In this document: piece by piece, positions 43,781 through 55,164 of the stretch | Layout of the letters: each line of letters begins with the position of its first letter | Numbering within the stretch: the first letter of the stretch is position 1 | Source of the DNA: Catonia carolina | Lineage: Eukaryota; Arthropoda; Insecta; Hemiptera; Achilidae | Direction of reading: 5' to 3' | Assembly (NCBI GenBank): GCA_035578175.1 | Contig: JAQMRL010000006.1 | Span: 27,412,393-27,476,392, forward strand | Length of the DNA: 64,000 nucleotides | Position numbers and translations under genes: made by a program | The notes under the pieces: model-generated | What the model saw: the letters and a program-made list of their open reading frames with translations, nothing else | Database searches by the model: none | Told to the model about the DNA's origin: nothing

Positions 43781-44560
43781 AAACGCAGCGTTAGTCCTGG
43801 TATTAAGTAAAATGACTGTAGTTATTTGAATGCACTTTTTTTTTGTGGATGGCGTGATTTGTGCAAGAGACAGAAGATGATCTTCAACGGGCGGTCCATT
43901 TGTTACACAAACTGTGTAAAGATTTCAGCTTAAAAATTTCCATTGATAAAACCACAATAATGGCTTTTAAGGAAAAATACCCTGTTCGTTCAAAAATAGT
44001 TGTGGATAATACCCGTATGGAGAGAGTATCCCACTTTCGTTATTTAGGGTGTAATGTGGGATTTGATTCTGATTTGGATATAGAGCAGAAATTAAGCCAA
44101 TTCCAGAGGATATGCGGGACTATAAGCAGAACTTTGGGTAATAGAACGAGAAAGGCCACAAAGTTTAAGTTCTACAAAGTTATGGTAGCTCCAGTTCTTC
44201 TGTGCGGAAGTGAGACGTGGACAACAACAAAAACCCAAGAGCGGAGAATCCAGACAGCAGAGATGAGATTTCTTCGAAGAACTAAGGGTTGTGCACGCTT
44301 AGACAGAATAAGGAATGAGGAAATCAGGTCATAATCGGGTATTTACAACTTGAACCAAAATATAAAGGATTATCGCCAAAGTTGGCGACAGCGTATGGCA
44401 AGGATGTCAGATCACAGGATGCCTAAGCAGGCACACTGGTATGCTCCAGAAGGTAAAAGGGATGTCGGTAGACCTAGGAGAATATGGAGATAGATGATAT
44501 AGTTTGTGAGTTCGGAACAGGCTGCGGCCTAATCCTTGGTTGGGAAGAGAAAAAAAAGAG
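43781..44560 (+). mobile_element. LINE-A insertion, 5'-truncated
   Basis: A 780-bp LINE-A copy flanked by the perfect duplication GATCTGCTAG at 43771-43780 and 44561-44570. It starts just upstream of reverse transcriptase motif C and ends with GGAACAGGC-TGCG-GCCTAATCC, a short spacer and an A-rich tail. Second independent LINE-A insertion into a family S copy in this window. Confidence 0.88.
43861..44334 (+). CDS. LINE-A reverse transcriptase C-terminal segment
   Basis: A 157-codon open frame after the palm domain, with QETEDDLQRAVHLLHKLC, KTTIMAFKEK, VSHFRYLGCNVGFD, FYKVMVAPVLLCGSETWTTT and AEMRFLRRTKGCARLDRIRN. The frame stops at TAA (44332-44334), but coding similarity continues in frame with YRQSWRQRMARMSDHRMPKQ and PEGKRDVGRP, so the stop is a mutation. 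Motif C just upstream reads VDG rather than YADD. Not functional. Confidence 0.78.
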   Translation: MQETEDDLQRAVHLLHKLCKDFSLKISIDKTTIMAFKEKYPVRSKIVVDNTRMERVSHFRYLGCNVGFDSDLDIEQKLSQFQRICGTISRTLGNRTRKATKFKFYKVMVAPVLLCGSETWTTTKTQERRIQTAEMRFLRRTKGCARLDRIRNEEIRS

Positions 44561-45068
44561 GATCTGCTAGTTCCAGGGTTACAAAAAATAGTTCTGTTTC
44601 TTAATATATGTTCAGCCAATTATTTGACTGAAGCATTTAAGAACAGAAGAAGAGGTAGAGATATAAAAGACACTGATCAGAGTTATCTCCTCTGAGATTA
44701 ATGAATTTTATTAAACAGTTAGACCTTGTGGAGAATGAAGTGAAGGTGTCATTTGCAGGAAAGAAAAATAGATGATTTTCACAGGGGTTTGTCATTCTGA
44801 TAAACATAATTTTCCAATCAGTATTGAAGGCAGTGAAACACCTCACTCCTCGTTTTATTTAAAAATTCTTCTAGAGGTGTAAACCAGGATTTCGGCTGAT
44901 TATCTAAACAATACGACAGAAACAAACATTAAAAAATACTAGAAATTGAATAAAACTTAATAACAAAAGAATCCACGAAATTACAATAAAAGCCAATTAT
45001 CTTAAATTATACAGCATCACTCCAACCTTCTCCAGGTAGCAACGCTATTAACATAACAATATAGACTT

Positions 45069-46040
45069 TGTACTTTCTCTTGCCTATATGAATATAGGAA
45101 AGAAAGTATTGTTTTCATGTCGATTTTTCGAAATCGAGTTTTCACCGTATCAACACTTTTCAGACCCCGTAAACTCATAAAACATGTCTTCAGCGATTAG
45201 GTGTGTGTGTGTGTTTGTGTGTGTGTGTGTTTGTTTGTGTGTGTGTGTCTGTGTGTGAACAAAATATCTCAAAAACGGAACATTGTAAGAAGTTGAAACT
45301 TCTTACAATGAGAACAATAGAGAACCCGACACGAACATTTTCATCAAAATCGGTCAACCGGAAACAGTAGTTTATTCGTGTAATTTTTCACTTCTTTGCG
45401 ATTTTCTCAAAAACGGCTGAACGTTTTTTTTAAATCATTTCATTTACTAAATTTTTTATGCTCTACAAGCATAAGCGCCATGTCTGCTGAAATTCTTGGG
45501 GAGGCTGTTTTCTCGTAAAAAAATATTTTTTTGAAGATTGCGGCCATAATATGCATTTTATTGCAAAAATATATAATAAAAGTTTTAGACGATTTCAAAA
45601 TCTACAAGTTTTATATACTATAATTTTTTTTGTATAATTCTTAGTTTAGGGTTGATAGTGATTTCGTTTTTTTTTTTTTTTGAAAATTTATAAAATGAAT
45701 TATTTAAGATTTCGGCCTTAGTATGCATTTAACGACAAAAGTGTAGCTATACAATAAAATTTATAGGAAATATGAAGATCTACAATTTTTATTTTAAGCA
45801 TTTTTCTCTAAAGATCCTAGTTTAGCGTGAAAGAGTGATTTTCCATATTATTAGGCCAAACTAAGGTTGGTTTTCATTTTGCTTCATTCACTCGTGATTA
45901 AAATTAGGTCATGTTTTTTGTGGTTATTTATTTTTTTTATTTCTAATGTTTTATTACTAATGTTGTTTTTATTACTAATGATTGTTCATTATTGGCATTG
46001 ACAAGAGAAAGTCGTGTGAGTGTTTCACACCATATTTTTT
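45069..46040 (+). mobile_element. Family H element, copy 9 (full length)
   Basis: Full-length copy with 5' hairpin end TACTTTCTCTTGCCTATATG, a long interrupted (TG)n tract at 45200-45258 and 3' end GACAAGAGAAAGTCGTGTG, then TTTCACACCATATTTTTT. Confidence 0.75.
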
Positions 46041-46803
46041 CATAAAATAAAACTAACCTAAACTATTTTTAGCCTAATATCACAAATAATATATTATAAT
46101 ATTTATATGTATAATTGAAATAATATGAAGTTCCTTACAATTATAAATATTTAGGTTTTACAAAAAAAAACCTTTAGGTCTACACACTTAGGCAATATGA
46201 CTACATAAAAACTCCACTTGCCAACGTTTTATTTAGGATCACTGAAAGTTGTAAAACAAGTTAGGACGCATTATAAAACAACATAGCGACAATAATATAA
46301 ATCAATAGAACGAACATCCATTAGGAGAAGTCTAAGGACAGTAACTGATATACGAACTGGCGCTATAGAGCTCCGGCTGGTAGTAGGCTTTGGTCACAAT
46401 TCAACATTAAACTGTCGGCACCACTGATTAAAGAGATAACAGAAATAAATACAAACTCCACTTTGAAATGAAACTAAAGCGGTATAAACTTAAAACTTGT
46501 AAATCGAAGGTGTGATTCTTGTTTTAACCACATTTATATTTATTTTAAACAAATTTTAACTAAAAGTTTATCTAAGTTTTTTAACGTTGATGTGTTAGCT
46601 AATGATTTTACGGACCATTAACTGTTCTAATTATTTCTGTTTTTATAATAGATAAGCATAACATACTGTTGGATTTACATCATTGGTTTAGTTCTTTAAT
46701 TATAAGTTCGTGAAATATATTAATTATTTACAGTATAAATAATCATATATAATTGTTTTGTAATATGCTGAGTATTTTTTCCCACGCTTCTGTATAGTAC
46801 ATA
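46041..46803. other. No gene seen
   Basis: AT-rich spacer between two oppositely oriented family H copies; 46300-46440 is less AT-rich but unassigned. Confidence 0.5.
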
Positions 46804-47743
46804 AAAAATCTGGTGTGAAACAGTCACACATTTTTATCTTGCCAATGCAAATAATGAACAATATAACCTAATATTAGTAATAAAAAATTAGAAATAAACA
46901 AAAAAACTAACCCCAATAAACATAACTTAATTTTAATCATGAGTGAAAGACGCAAAATGAAAATAATCTTCAGTTTGGCTTAAAAATACGGAAAATCACT
47001 CTTTCACGCTAGACTAGACTCAGTAGAGAAAAATGCTAAAAATAAAAGTTGCAGATCTTTAAATTTCCTATAAATTTGATTATGTACTTTTTTGCTTGAA
47101 AATGCATACTAAGGCTGAAATCTTTAAAAAATCGATTTTTTTACACATTTTTGTGGAAAAAAACAGAAAATCGCTTATTACCGCTGAACTAAGCGTTATA
47201 CAAAAAATGTATGCAATAAAAGTTGTAGGATTTTTAATTCTCTACAACTTTTATTATGTACATTTTTGCGCTCAAATGCATATTATAGTCGCAATCTTAA
47301 AAAAACAATTTTTTTATGAGAAAACAGCCTCACCGAGAATTTCAGCAGACATGGTACCTACCCTATTTTGTAGATCATAAGAAATGTAGTAAATCAGGCG
47401 TTTTAAAAAAAAATTGTAGAAGCCGTTTTTGAGAAACTCGCAAAAAGTGAAAAATGACACGAATAAACTACTACTTCCGGTTGACCGATTTTGATGAAAA
47501 TGTTCGTGTCGGGTCCGGTAGTGGTACCCTATCTAATTTAACTTTCAAGTTTCAAGTTCGTACGATCTTCCGTTTTTGAGATATTTTGTTCACACACACG
47601 CAGACCAATCGCTAAAAACATGTTTTTTGGGTTCAGGGGGTCTGAAAAGGTGTAAATCCGGTGAAAACTCGATTTCGAAACATCGACATGAAAACAATAT
47701 ATTACTTCCCTTCCTATATATTCATATAGGCAAAAGAAAGTAA
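46804..47743 (-). mobile_element. Family H element, copy 10 (full length)
   Basis: Reverse-orientation full-length copy from AAAAAATCTGGTGTGAAAC to CCTTCCTATATATTCATATA, GGCAAAAGAAAGTAAAAAT. The microsatellite is almost absent (CACACACACG near 47590), so the tract length varies strongly between copies. The 94-codon frame at 47096-47380 lies inside it and is not a gene. Confidence 0.75.
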
Positions 47744-47915
47744 AAATAGTTTAACTTTGTTTACTGAAGTAAAAACTTCAGGTGCCAAATTTTATGATTA
47801 TTTTATAATAATTACAACCCCGTCGATGTGCTTTATTGCTTTTAACAAAATTAAATAACAATTAAATACAAAATTAAAATTAAATACAATTAAAATTAAA
47901 TACAATTTAAACCTA

Positions 47916-48830
47916 AATTACTTAACCTTCTTTCTGCTTGGGTTTGTTCTTTCATCTGATTGTGTTTCAAATCTACTTTCCTTATTTCTTAAGATTTTTA
48001 ATTTTTCTGTTTTGTTTTTTAAATCATCGAAAGTTATTCCGAGTGTGATCATGTCTTCTTTGACATTTTGCATCCATACTCTGATGTTATCATTCATTGG
48101 AAAGAGTTTTCTAATCATCTTGTTTAAAATTCTGTAGGTGTTCTGATAAGATATCCAAGAAAAGACATCCTTTTCTTACTTATTGTATCTGTTATGGGTT
48201 CATTTTCTTTATAGACTTGTTCGTTTGTTACAATTCTCCATTGGCCATCTACTTTGTTTTTCTTTCCAATGCAGGTTATTAGGATTCGTCTTTCGAGTTT
48301 TAGGACATTGTCTATTGCTTTTGTCTTGGTCACTTTTGCTAATGTTTCGCAACCATAATATGGGAACAACCACAAGATACATATTATGTAACTTGTGGTT
48401 GTATGACTGTTGTGTAGTGTTTAATTTTTGTTTGTATAGAAAGGAATTTTTTGTTGTATACGTTTTTGGTTGTTTGTTGTGATTTAGATAATTTTTTCAG
48501 TCTCTCTTCCCACGCTATGTTTTCTTTATTGTTGTGTGTTATGTGTTCGCCTGGATATCTAAACGATTTAACTACTGTCTGTCTACAACTTGATGGCCTC
48601 CCGCAGAGAGGAGCAGAATCGGCCCGCTACTAGCCTTCTCAATAACATTTCATTATGTACTACTACTAACTAGTACACTGGAATTGGTATATAACGAAGT
48701 GTGATTGAGAAGGCTAGTAACGGGCTGATTCTGCTCTTCTTTGCGGGAGCCCATCAAGTTATAGATAGACAGTAGTTCCATTTGGTTTCCGTTTATGTTT
48801 ACTAAATTTATGTTTAATAAATTAATTATA
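47916..48830 (-). mobile_element. LINE-B remnant split by a hairpin MITE
   Basis: Minus-strand relic. Codons from 5' to 3' give INGNQME, (MITE), KSFRYPG, PYYGCETLAKVTKTKAIDNV, LERRILITCIGKKNKVDGQW, RIVTNEQVYKENEPITDTIS, MSFLGYLIRTP, then NIRVWMQNVKEDMITLGITF and ERTNPSRKKVK. It is the best-preserved LINE-B copy here but has frame breaks. Confidence 0.78.
48570..48777. mobile_element. 208-bp hairpin MITE
   Basis: Inverted arms of about 75 bp (48570-48644 and 48703-48777; AACTACTGTCTGTCTACAAC and its complement GTTATAGATAGACAGTAGTT), about 90% alike, with a ~58-bp centre. It interrupts LINE-B codons between INGNQME and KSFRYPG. The superfamily cannot be told because no clean target duplication is seen. 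Confidence 0.82.
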
Positions 48831-50137
48831 AATACAGTATAATTAATTTATATTTTTTATAATAAATAAATATATAATTTTATAAAATACCTATTATTTT
48901 ATTATTTTTATAAAAGTTAAAAACACTGTTAAAATTATATATTAAAAATTTGGAGGGGGACCCCTGTGACCCCCCTTTAATCCGTTATTGATCTAACAGT
49001 GTCACAATGTGGAATGATATTGTACAGCTTTACTTCCGGACAGTTGTTTTTTCTTGAACTGAATTTATTCCCTCCATCCATAAATTCTTTGTTCAAAATG
49101 TCTTCTCGTACATTTGTACCTGCAAGTAAAGTAATTTTTAATATCTATTTGGGAAAGTATGTAATAAAATTGTTTTTTTAAAACTGATTTTAATCTACAA
49201 ATTCTGCTCTACGTGACGGACGGGTAATCAAAAAGATGTCCATTCACAGGTGACCGTTAATTTTTACTTAAAAATAATTCATATAAGAATATTTTTATTA
49301 ACGTTAGTGTATTTAGTGTAATTACGGTACATATTTATATATAAGACATTAACCCCTTGAAGATTTTAAATATAAAAATCTTTTTTTAATTTAAGTAGGT
49401 ATAAACGTAACTAAGCAAACAATAGTATCCAAAAAAGCTATATACGTACATTTACCACATTTCTGTTTTTATTTTTATTTACTTTTTTATATTAAATAAA
49501 ATATTAACTTTCACGACCGGTTTTTCATCTTAAAACAAAATAGGGAGTAAGGGAGACAGAATGATAGAGTTAAGTAAAAAAGAGGAGGAATCTAACACAA
49601 AGTAATAAACAGAAAAACACACGCACAAAAACACACACTGAACCTCACGTGCTGATGTAATGCCTTAGGCCATTTGGTTCTGCTAACATTAAATTAATTT
49701 TTTGTGTCCCATTGCTTTCCAAATTCCTATGTTCTTTTAAAATGGCAACTTGCCGCCACTTTTAACCTAACATGTTAGTATTATCACTGGTGTATATATC
49801 ATTTTATTTCCTTTTTTCGAGCTACCTTTCTACTCGTTTATAGACGTACAAACCTAAGAATTCGTCTTCGTACTTTAATCTGTGTGAGTGTTCTATTAAC
49901 ACAGCAGTTGGTCCTTATAATACTTAGGCCTACTTCGAAATTCTACAACTGAATATACAGATGTTTGTTTTTATTATATTTTCTAACTAATTTAGAAATT
50001 TTTATTTCGTTATATAACTGGTCAAATTAAATTATATTTTTCTATTTCTAAAATCGCATCGAGTTTGGTTTGTTTAAAACGTAATTGTGGGCGTGACTTG
50101 TAAAATAGATTTGTTCCTTCTTGGCCGGTTTCCGGAT
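48831..50137. other. No gene seen
   Basis: AT-rich. 48940-49260 is slightly richer but carries no recognisable frame. Confidence 0.5.
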
Positions 50138-50139
50138 TA

Positions 50140-51064
50140 CGAGGTGTGGTATTAAATAACGAGACTGACGTAAAACATTTTATTTTTATTTTATACATAA
50201 TCACTTATTGTCACCTTCAATATACACTCCTTCTCTATCTCTACAACGCTCCATGCAAATTTTCCATTGTTGTAAACTGTGCTGGAAGTCATCTTCTGTC
50301 AGCTTTTTCAGGACACGTGCTGCTTTCTCTTTTACAGCTTCCACAGATTCAAATCTTGTCCCTTTTAAAGCAGATTTCACCTTAGGGAACAGGTAGAAGA
50401 TAATAACATGTGATGAAACGTGGTTTTTTACTTATGATCCGGAAACGAAGCGCCAATCTATGCACTGGAAGAGCCGAACTTCACCGCGAGCCAAAAAAGG
50501 CTCGAATGAGCAAGTCACAATTTAAAGCAATGATGATTGATTTTTTTTTATATCCATGGGATTGTGTACCTTCACTGGGCTCCTGAAGGTCAAACAATTA
50601 ATCAATATTACTACCTTGAGGTACTTTCTAAACTACGTCAAAGAATAAGAAAAAACGTCCTGAAATGTGGAAGGACAAATCATGGGTTTTCCGCAAAGAC
50701 AATGCGCCAACTTATTCCGCGTTATCTGTCAAGAGGTTCCTAGCCAAGTACAGCATCTCAGTGTTAGAACATCCACCTTATTCACCAGATCTTGCACCAC
50801 GTGACTTCTACCTGTTCCCTAAGGCGAAATCTGCATTAAAAGAGACAAGATTTGAGACTGTGGAAGCTGTAAAAGAGAAACCGGCACGTGTTCTGAAGGA
50901 GCTGACAGAAGATGACTTCCAGCACTGTTTCCAACAATGGAAAATTCGCATGGTGCGTTGTAGGGATAGAGAAGGAGTGTATATTGAAGGTGACAATAAG
51001 TGATTATGTATAAAATAAAAAAAAATTTATAACGTCAGTCTCGTTATTTAATAGCCACACCTCG
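50140..51064 (+). mobile_element. Foldback mariner derivative M3
   Basis: A 925-bp element with TA at 50138-50139 and 51065-51066. Inverted arms 50140-50399 and 50805-51064 are 260 bp each and share the M2 junction (GGGAACAGGTAGAAG then ATAATAACATGTGATG). This is the clearest copy: the arms are complete, with ends CGAGGTGTGG / CCACACCTCG. Confidence 0.92.
50400..51003 (+). pseudogene. mariner transposase remnant in M3
   Basis: Retains ITCDETWFFTYDPETK, HGIVYLHWAPEGQTINQYYY, FRKDNAPTYSALSVKRFLAK (second Asp kept, His lost) and EHPPYSPDLAPRDFYLFPKA (third Asp kept, Cys to Arg), ending REGVYIEGDNK at the TGA (51001-51003). A 112-codon frame remains open at 50665-51003. Frame breaks upstream and loss of the N-terminus make it inactive. 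Confidence 0.85.
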
Positions 51065-51066
51065 TA

Positions 51067-51480
51067 TATCAAAATCGCATATAATTAGGCTTACCATACG
51101 TCCTGGATTAGGTCGGATAATCCAGGATTTAGCCATGTGTCTGGGGAAGTTTCCGGGGTTAATGAATGTCCGGGATATACGTGTAAAGAACGGGCGGCCG
51201 GGAAATATGCTCTCTTTTGATTTAGAGATTGATAATTTAATGCAGCGATGCTAGACCGTTAGAAGTTACAATACAAACTCATAACGGTACATTGATACAG
51301 AAAATTTAAAATTAAATAGGTGCTCCTTGAGATAGAAAAGTTAAACACAACCATAACAATTGACAAGTATGGTGATTCCTAATTACCATACTTTCCAAAA
51401 TAAATGTTAAAACCCAAATAACAGATGTAAGGGGAAAATTCACAAGTTAAGAATTAGTTATATTTTCGTAGTAATTAGAC
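51067..51480. other. No gene seen
   Basis: 51085-51215 has the degenerate words TCCTGGATTA, TCCAGGATTT and TCCGGG repeated, possibly an old repeat. Nothing else recognised. Confidence 0.4.
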
Positions 51481-51749
51481 AATAAGTTCTTTTTGTGTCC
51501 GAGACGGCGAGAAAAACTCATATTCACTTCCCCACAAGGGAAGTAGTGTTGGACTCAATTGAGGCGTCCTTGTTCCGTCCAAGAAGGCTGCAACCGCCTG
51601 CCAATAAAAATCCCGCCGTCTGGCCACTTGATCCAAAAACTTCAAAAACCCTACAACTCCCAGTTCCAAGAAAAACCAAAACAATTTCTTCAAACACATT
51701 TCGTTCATTGACCATCCATTATTTTTGTTATAATACACTTAATTTTTAG
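51481..51749. other. GC-richer patch open on both strands
   Basis: About 240 bp, less AT-rich than its surroundings, with open frames of 84 codons on + (51495-51749, containing REVVLDSIEASLFRPRRLQP) and 87 codons on - (51475-51738). I recognise neither. It could be an exon or relic of a mobile element. Strand cannot be decided. Confidence 0.25.
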
Positions 51750-51782
51750 AATAAATAATTTATTCCCGTAATTATTTTAAGA

Positions 51783-52221
51783 TTGTTGTTTAGGTCATCA
51801 GCCAAAAGGCTGTTTTGAACCTGTAGAGGTTTTACTAAGTAAATCGACAAGTGAAGTAATTTACGAATGCCTTCCCCACTGAGAGGAAAAGTACTCTTAT
51901 CAGCATGCCGAGCCCTCTGAAAAGCACACATTTTCCACTCTGCAAATGACACCTTCACTTCATTCACCACAGGGTATGGCTGTATAACTTAATGAAATTC
52001 ATTACTTTCAGAGGAGATAACTCTGATTAGTGTCTTTTACACCTCTGCCTCTTTTATTCTTAAATGATTCAGTCATTTAATTGGCTGACCATGTGACTTA
52101 TCACATTATACAATTATACAATTATTTGTGATTAATTGTTTCTTAAAACAGAACTATTTATTTTAGCCCTGCAACAAACAGATTAAGTGTAAATAATTTG
52201 ACACTCCATCTGTTAAAGTGA
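51783..52221 (-). mobile_element. Family S copy H
   Basis: Reverse-orientation copy with a perfect 10-bp duplication, TATTTTAAGA, at 51773-51782 and 52222-52231. It contains a short internal AT-rich expansion (about 52098-52145) absent from other copies. Confidence 0.82.
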
Positions 52222-52231
52222 TATTTTAAGA

Positions 52232-53110
52232 ACATCACTGTTATAATGTTGCATATTATGCTATATTTAAAAATAGATTATAATTATATGTTTAAAGATA
52301 ATTTTTAACATTGTAATTTAAATTTTCAGTTACTGAACAACCATAATTTAATCAATAAAGAAATAAGTTAAACGTACAATAACTTATGAAGAATGATAGA
52401 AAAAGATATACTATTTGTTATAACATAGTATAACATAAGTTAAAACTCATAAGGAATGCAAAGACATTAAAATTGTTTATATAGAAACATTAAATAACTT
52501 ATTATTTATAACAAATGTCTTTTAAATAGTTCACATAATTCTTTACTTTTTTTGTGTTACTTCTTTGACACGTTTAACATTAAATATAAATAATTGAAAA
52601 GAATTCCGTACATAGTTAAAGTATGTTTACTTTTTAAACAGTAGGGAAATTTAAAAATAATTTTTCCCATTACAGGGAAAATTTATTGATGATATTTTCT
52701 TATTATTTTATAAGTTTTTAAGAAGAAGATTTTTACAATTATATGAAAAGGTCGTGTGATTATATTTTTTAATTTACTGTAATATTAAAAGAAATACAAC
52801 TGTTAGGTCTTTACTCATAATTATTATGTCACTAAGCGAGAAAAAATGTAAGTATGTTTATATAAAAATAATAATATAAAATACTTAACGTTTACTTTAA
52901 ACTAGAAATTGCGCCTGCTCTGCGCGCATTATTATTTGCTAACCTAAGAAGTATATTAATTTATAGTCTGGTTTACCTAATTTGCTGATTTCAAGTCACA
53001 CTATTACGTTTATACCGGGTGTCCAACGGAATTTGAAAAATAGGGAAATAGTATTGATTTTTATTAGTTTGTTAATGTTTTCTTCCCACGAATAAATGAA
53101 GACTTGTTAT
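52232..53110. other. No gene seen
   Basis: AT-rich spacer. Confidence 0.5.
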
Positions 53111-53111
53111 A

Positions 53112-53826
53112 TGAAGTGTGGCTATTAAATAACGAGACTGACGTAAAAAATTTAATTTTATAGGCCTACATAATCACTTATTGTCAACTTCAATATACAC
53201 TCCTCTATCCTTACAACGCTCCATACGAATTTTCCATTGTTGGAAACAGTGCTGGAAGTCATCTTCTGTCAGTTCCTTCAGGACACGTGCCGCTTCTCTT
53301 TTGCAGGTTCCACAGGCTCAAATCTTGTCCCTTTTAATGCATATTTCACTTTAGGGAACAGGTAGAAGATAATAACATGTGATGAAACGTGGTTTTTTAC
53401 TTATGATTCGGAAACGAAGCGCTAATCCATGCTCTGGAAGAGCCTAACTTCACCGAGAGCCAAAAACCTCGAATGAGCAAGTCAAAATTTAAAGTAATGA
53501 TGATTGTTTTTTTGATATCCATGGGATAGTGTACCTTCACTGGGTTGCTGAAGGTCAAACAATTAATCAATATTACTACCTTGAAAGGTATTTTCTAAAC
53601 TACGTCAAAGAGTAAGAAAAAACGCCCCAAAATGTGGAAGGACAAATCATGAGTTCTCCACCAAGACAATGCGCCAGCTCATTCCGCGTTATCTGTCAAG
53701 AGGTTCCTAGCCAAGTACAGCATCTCAGTGTTAGAATATCCACCTTATTCACCGGATCTTGCACCATGTGACTTCTACCTGTTCCCTAAGGTGAAATCTG
53801 CATTAAAAGGGACAAGATTTGAGTCT
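53112..53826 (+). mobile_element. Foldback mariner derivative M4, truncated
   Basis: Same left arm and junction as M2 and M3 (arm ends GGGAACAGGTAGAAG at 53368), followed by ITCDETWFF-type coding sequence. The right arm stops after about 55 bp at 53826, where unrelated sequence begins, so the right end is lost. The left end reads GAAGTGTGGC instead of CGAGGTGTGG. Confidence 0.85.
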
Positions 53827-54600
53827 AATCCATCAGCGGTAAAATTATTTGATTGTTCAAAAATATTTAAAAAACATATGTCGGCTTTTGAATAAACAAC
53901 ACCCTCTAAAGTTCATTAAAAACAGGAAAATACTTAATAAAATGAAACTTAATTTTCTTGTTTTCTTTTTAATTTTTTTATGTGCTAACTATAAAAAAAA
54001 TAGAAAAAGGTAGATTAATTAAATAAATTCCTATATAATTATTAAAACTAACGCCTAACGTTTCTTGCAAATAAATTCAGTATTACACAATATTTTATTG
54101 TTAACATGAGTTACTGTAGCCTTTTTAACACAAATAAATTTGTAAAAGGAAATCGATATAAGTCCATATAAGTTAAAAACAAACGTTTTAGGAGTGGTAT
54201 GTTATTACAATTTTTAATTTGTAGTATAACAGAATAAATTTAAAATATAAATTCTTAGAAAGATCTTGTTAGTTACATCTGTTTTACCTTTGAATGTTGA
54301 TCATTTATTTCTGTTTCATTAATTCAAGAAAAAGATTGAGATGCAACAAACCGTTACGGAAGAACTACAGTGTGTTTTCAAGTGGTTTTCTCTGCAGGAG
54401 ACAACAACGAAAGATGTTTTTATATCACAAAATCGTGTACTTTACCATAAATTATACTGTACGAAATAATGGTGGTATCTTTACCTAAAACGTTTAAATA
54501 TAAACGCTAAAGCTCTTATATCACTAATTCCACTAATCACTAATATTTTTTATCACTAACTTTATAATTTCCTATAACTAAGAACTAAATTTTGCTCATT
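53827..54600. other. No gene seen
   Basis: AT-rich. The 64-codon frame at 54294-54488 has several cysteines but no recognisable domain. Confidence 0.45.
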
Positions 54601-55163
54601 TTTAACGATTCTTATGAGAAAAATACAAAAAATCACTATTTGACGCATTATGTTTGAAATAAAAGTTGCAAGTTTTTAAAATTTCCTACAACTTGGCTAT
54701 AAGTACAGCCTATAGTACACTTTTGCCCTAAAGTGCATATTAAGGACGCAATCTTTACCATAAGAGCACAGCCCCAGAAATTTCATCAGACAGGGCGCTT
54801 ACTGTAACTTGTACAGCACAAAAATATGGTACACCTATATGAGGCGATTTATAACAAAATCTTAGGAGCCGTTTTTGAAAAAATTGTAAAAAGTTGAAAA
54901 ACCTCTTACCGATTCACCGATTTTGATGAAAATGTTCGTGTCGGGTTTTTTAGTTGTACATAACTCATGTTCAAAGTTTCAACTTCGTACGGTATTCCGT
55001 TCTTGAGATATTTTTTACACACACACTAATCGCTAAAAACATGTTTTTTTGGTTCAGTTGGCCTGGAAACATATATTTCCGGTGAAAACTCGATTTCGAA
55101 AATTGATAATATGAAAATAATTACTTACTTTCCTTCTTCACATTATATTCATATTTTTTCCTC
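54601..55163 (-). mobile_element. Family H copy 11, truncated
   Basis: Reverse-orientation copy covering the region from the middle of the element to the hairpin end (ACTTACTTTCCTTC, then TTATATTCATAT). The end beyond about 54601 is lost and the microsatellite is short. Confidence 0.68.
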
Positions 55164-55164
55164 G

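Larger units (their letters stand above)
43729..44920 (+). mobile_element. Family S copy G, split by LINE-A
   Basis: The 5' 50 bp (CCATAACTGACAGGTGGAGT ... GATCTGCTAG) and the remainder from 44561 (GATCTGCTAGTTCCAGGGTT) are one family S copy, separated by a LINE-A insertion with a 10-bp duplication. The 3' tail is weak (CTAAACAATACGAC). Confidence 0.8.

Noticed and set aside
47096..47380. 94-codon frame
   Set aside because: Lies within a full-length family H element; no conservation of the frame in other copies.
54294..54488. Cysteine-containing frame that briefly resembles a zinc-binding domain
   Set aside because: Cysteine spacing does not fit a LIM or zinc-finger pattern in any single frame, and no splice sites are evident.
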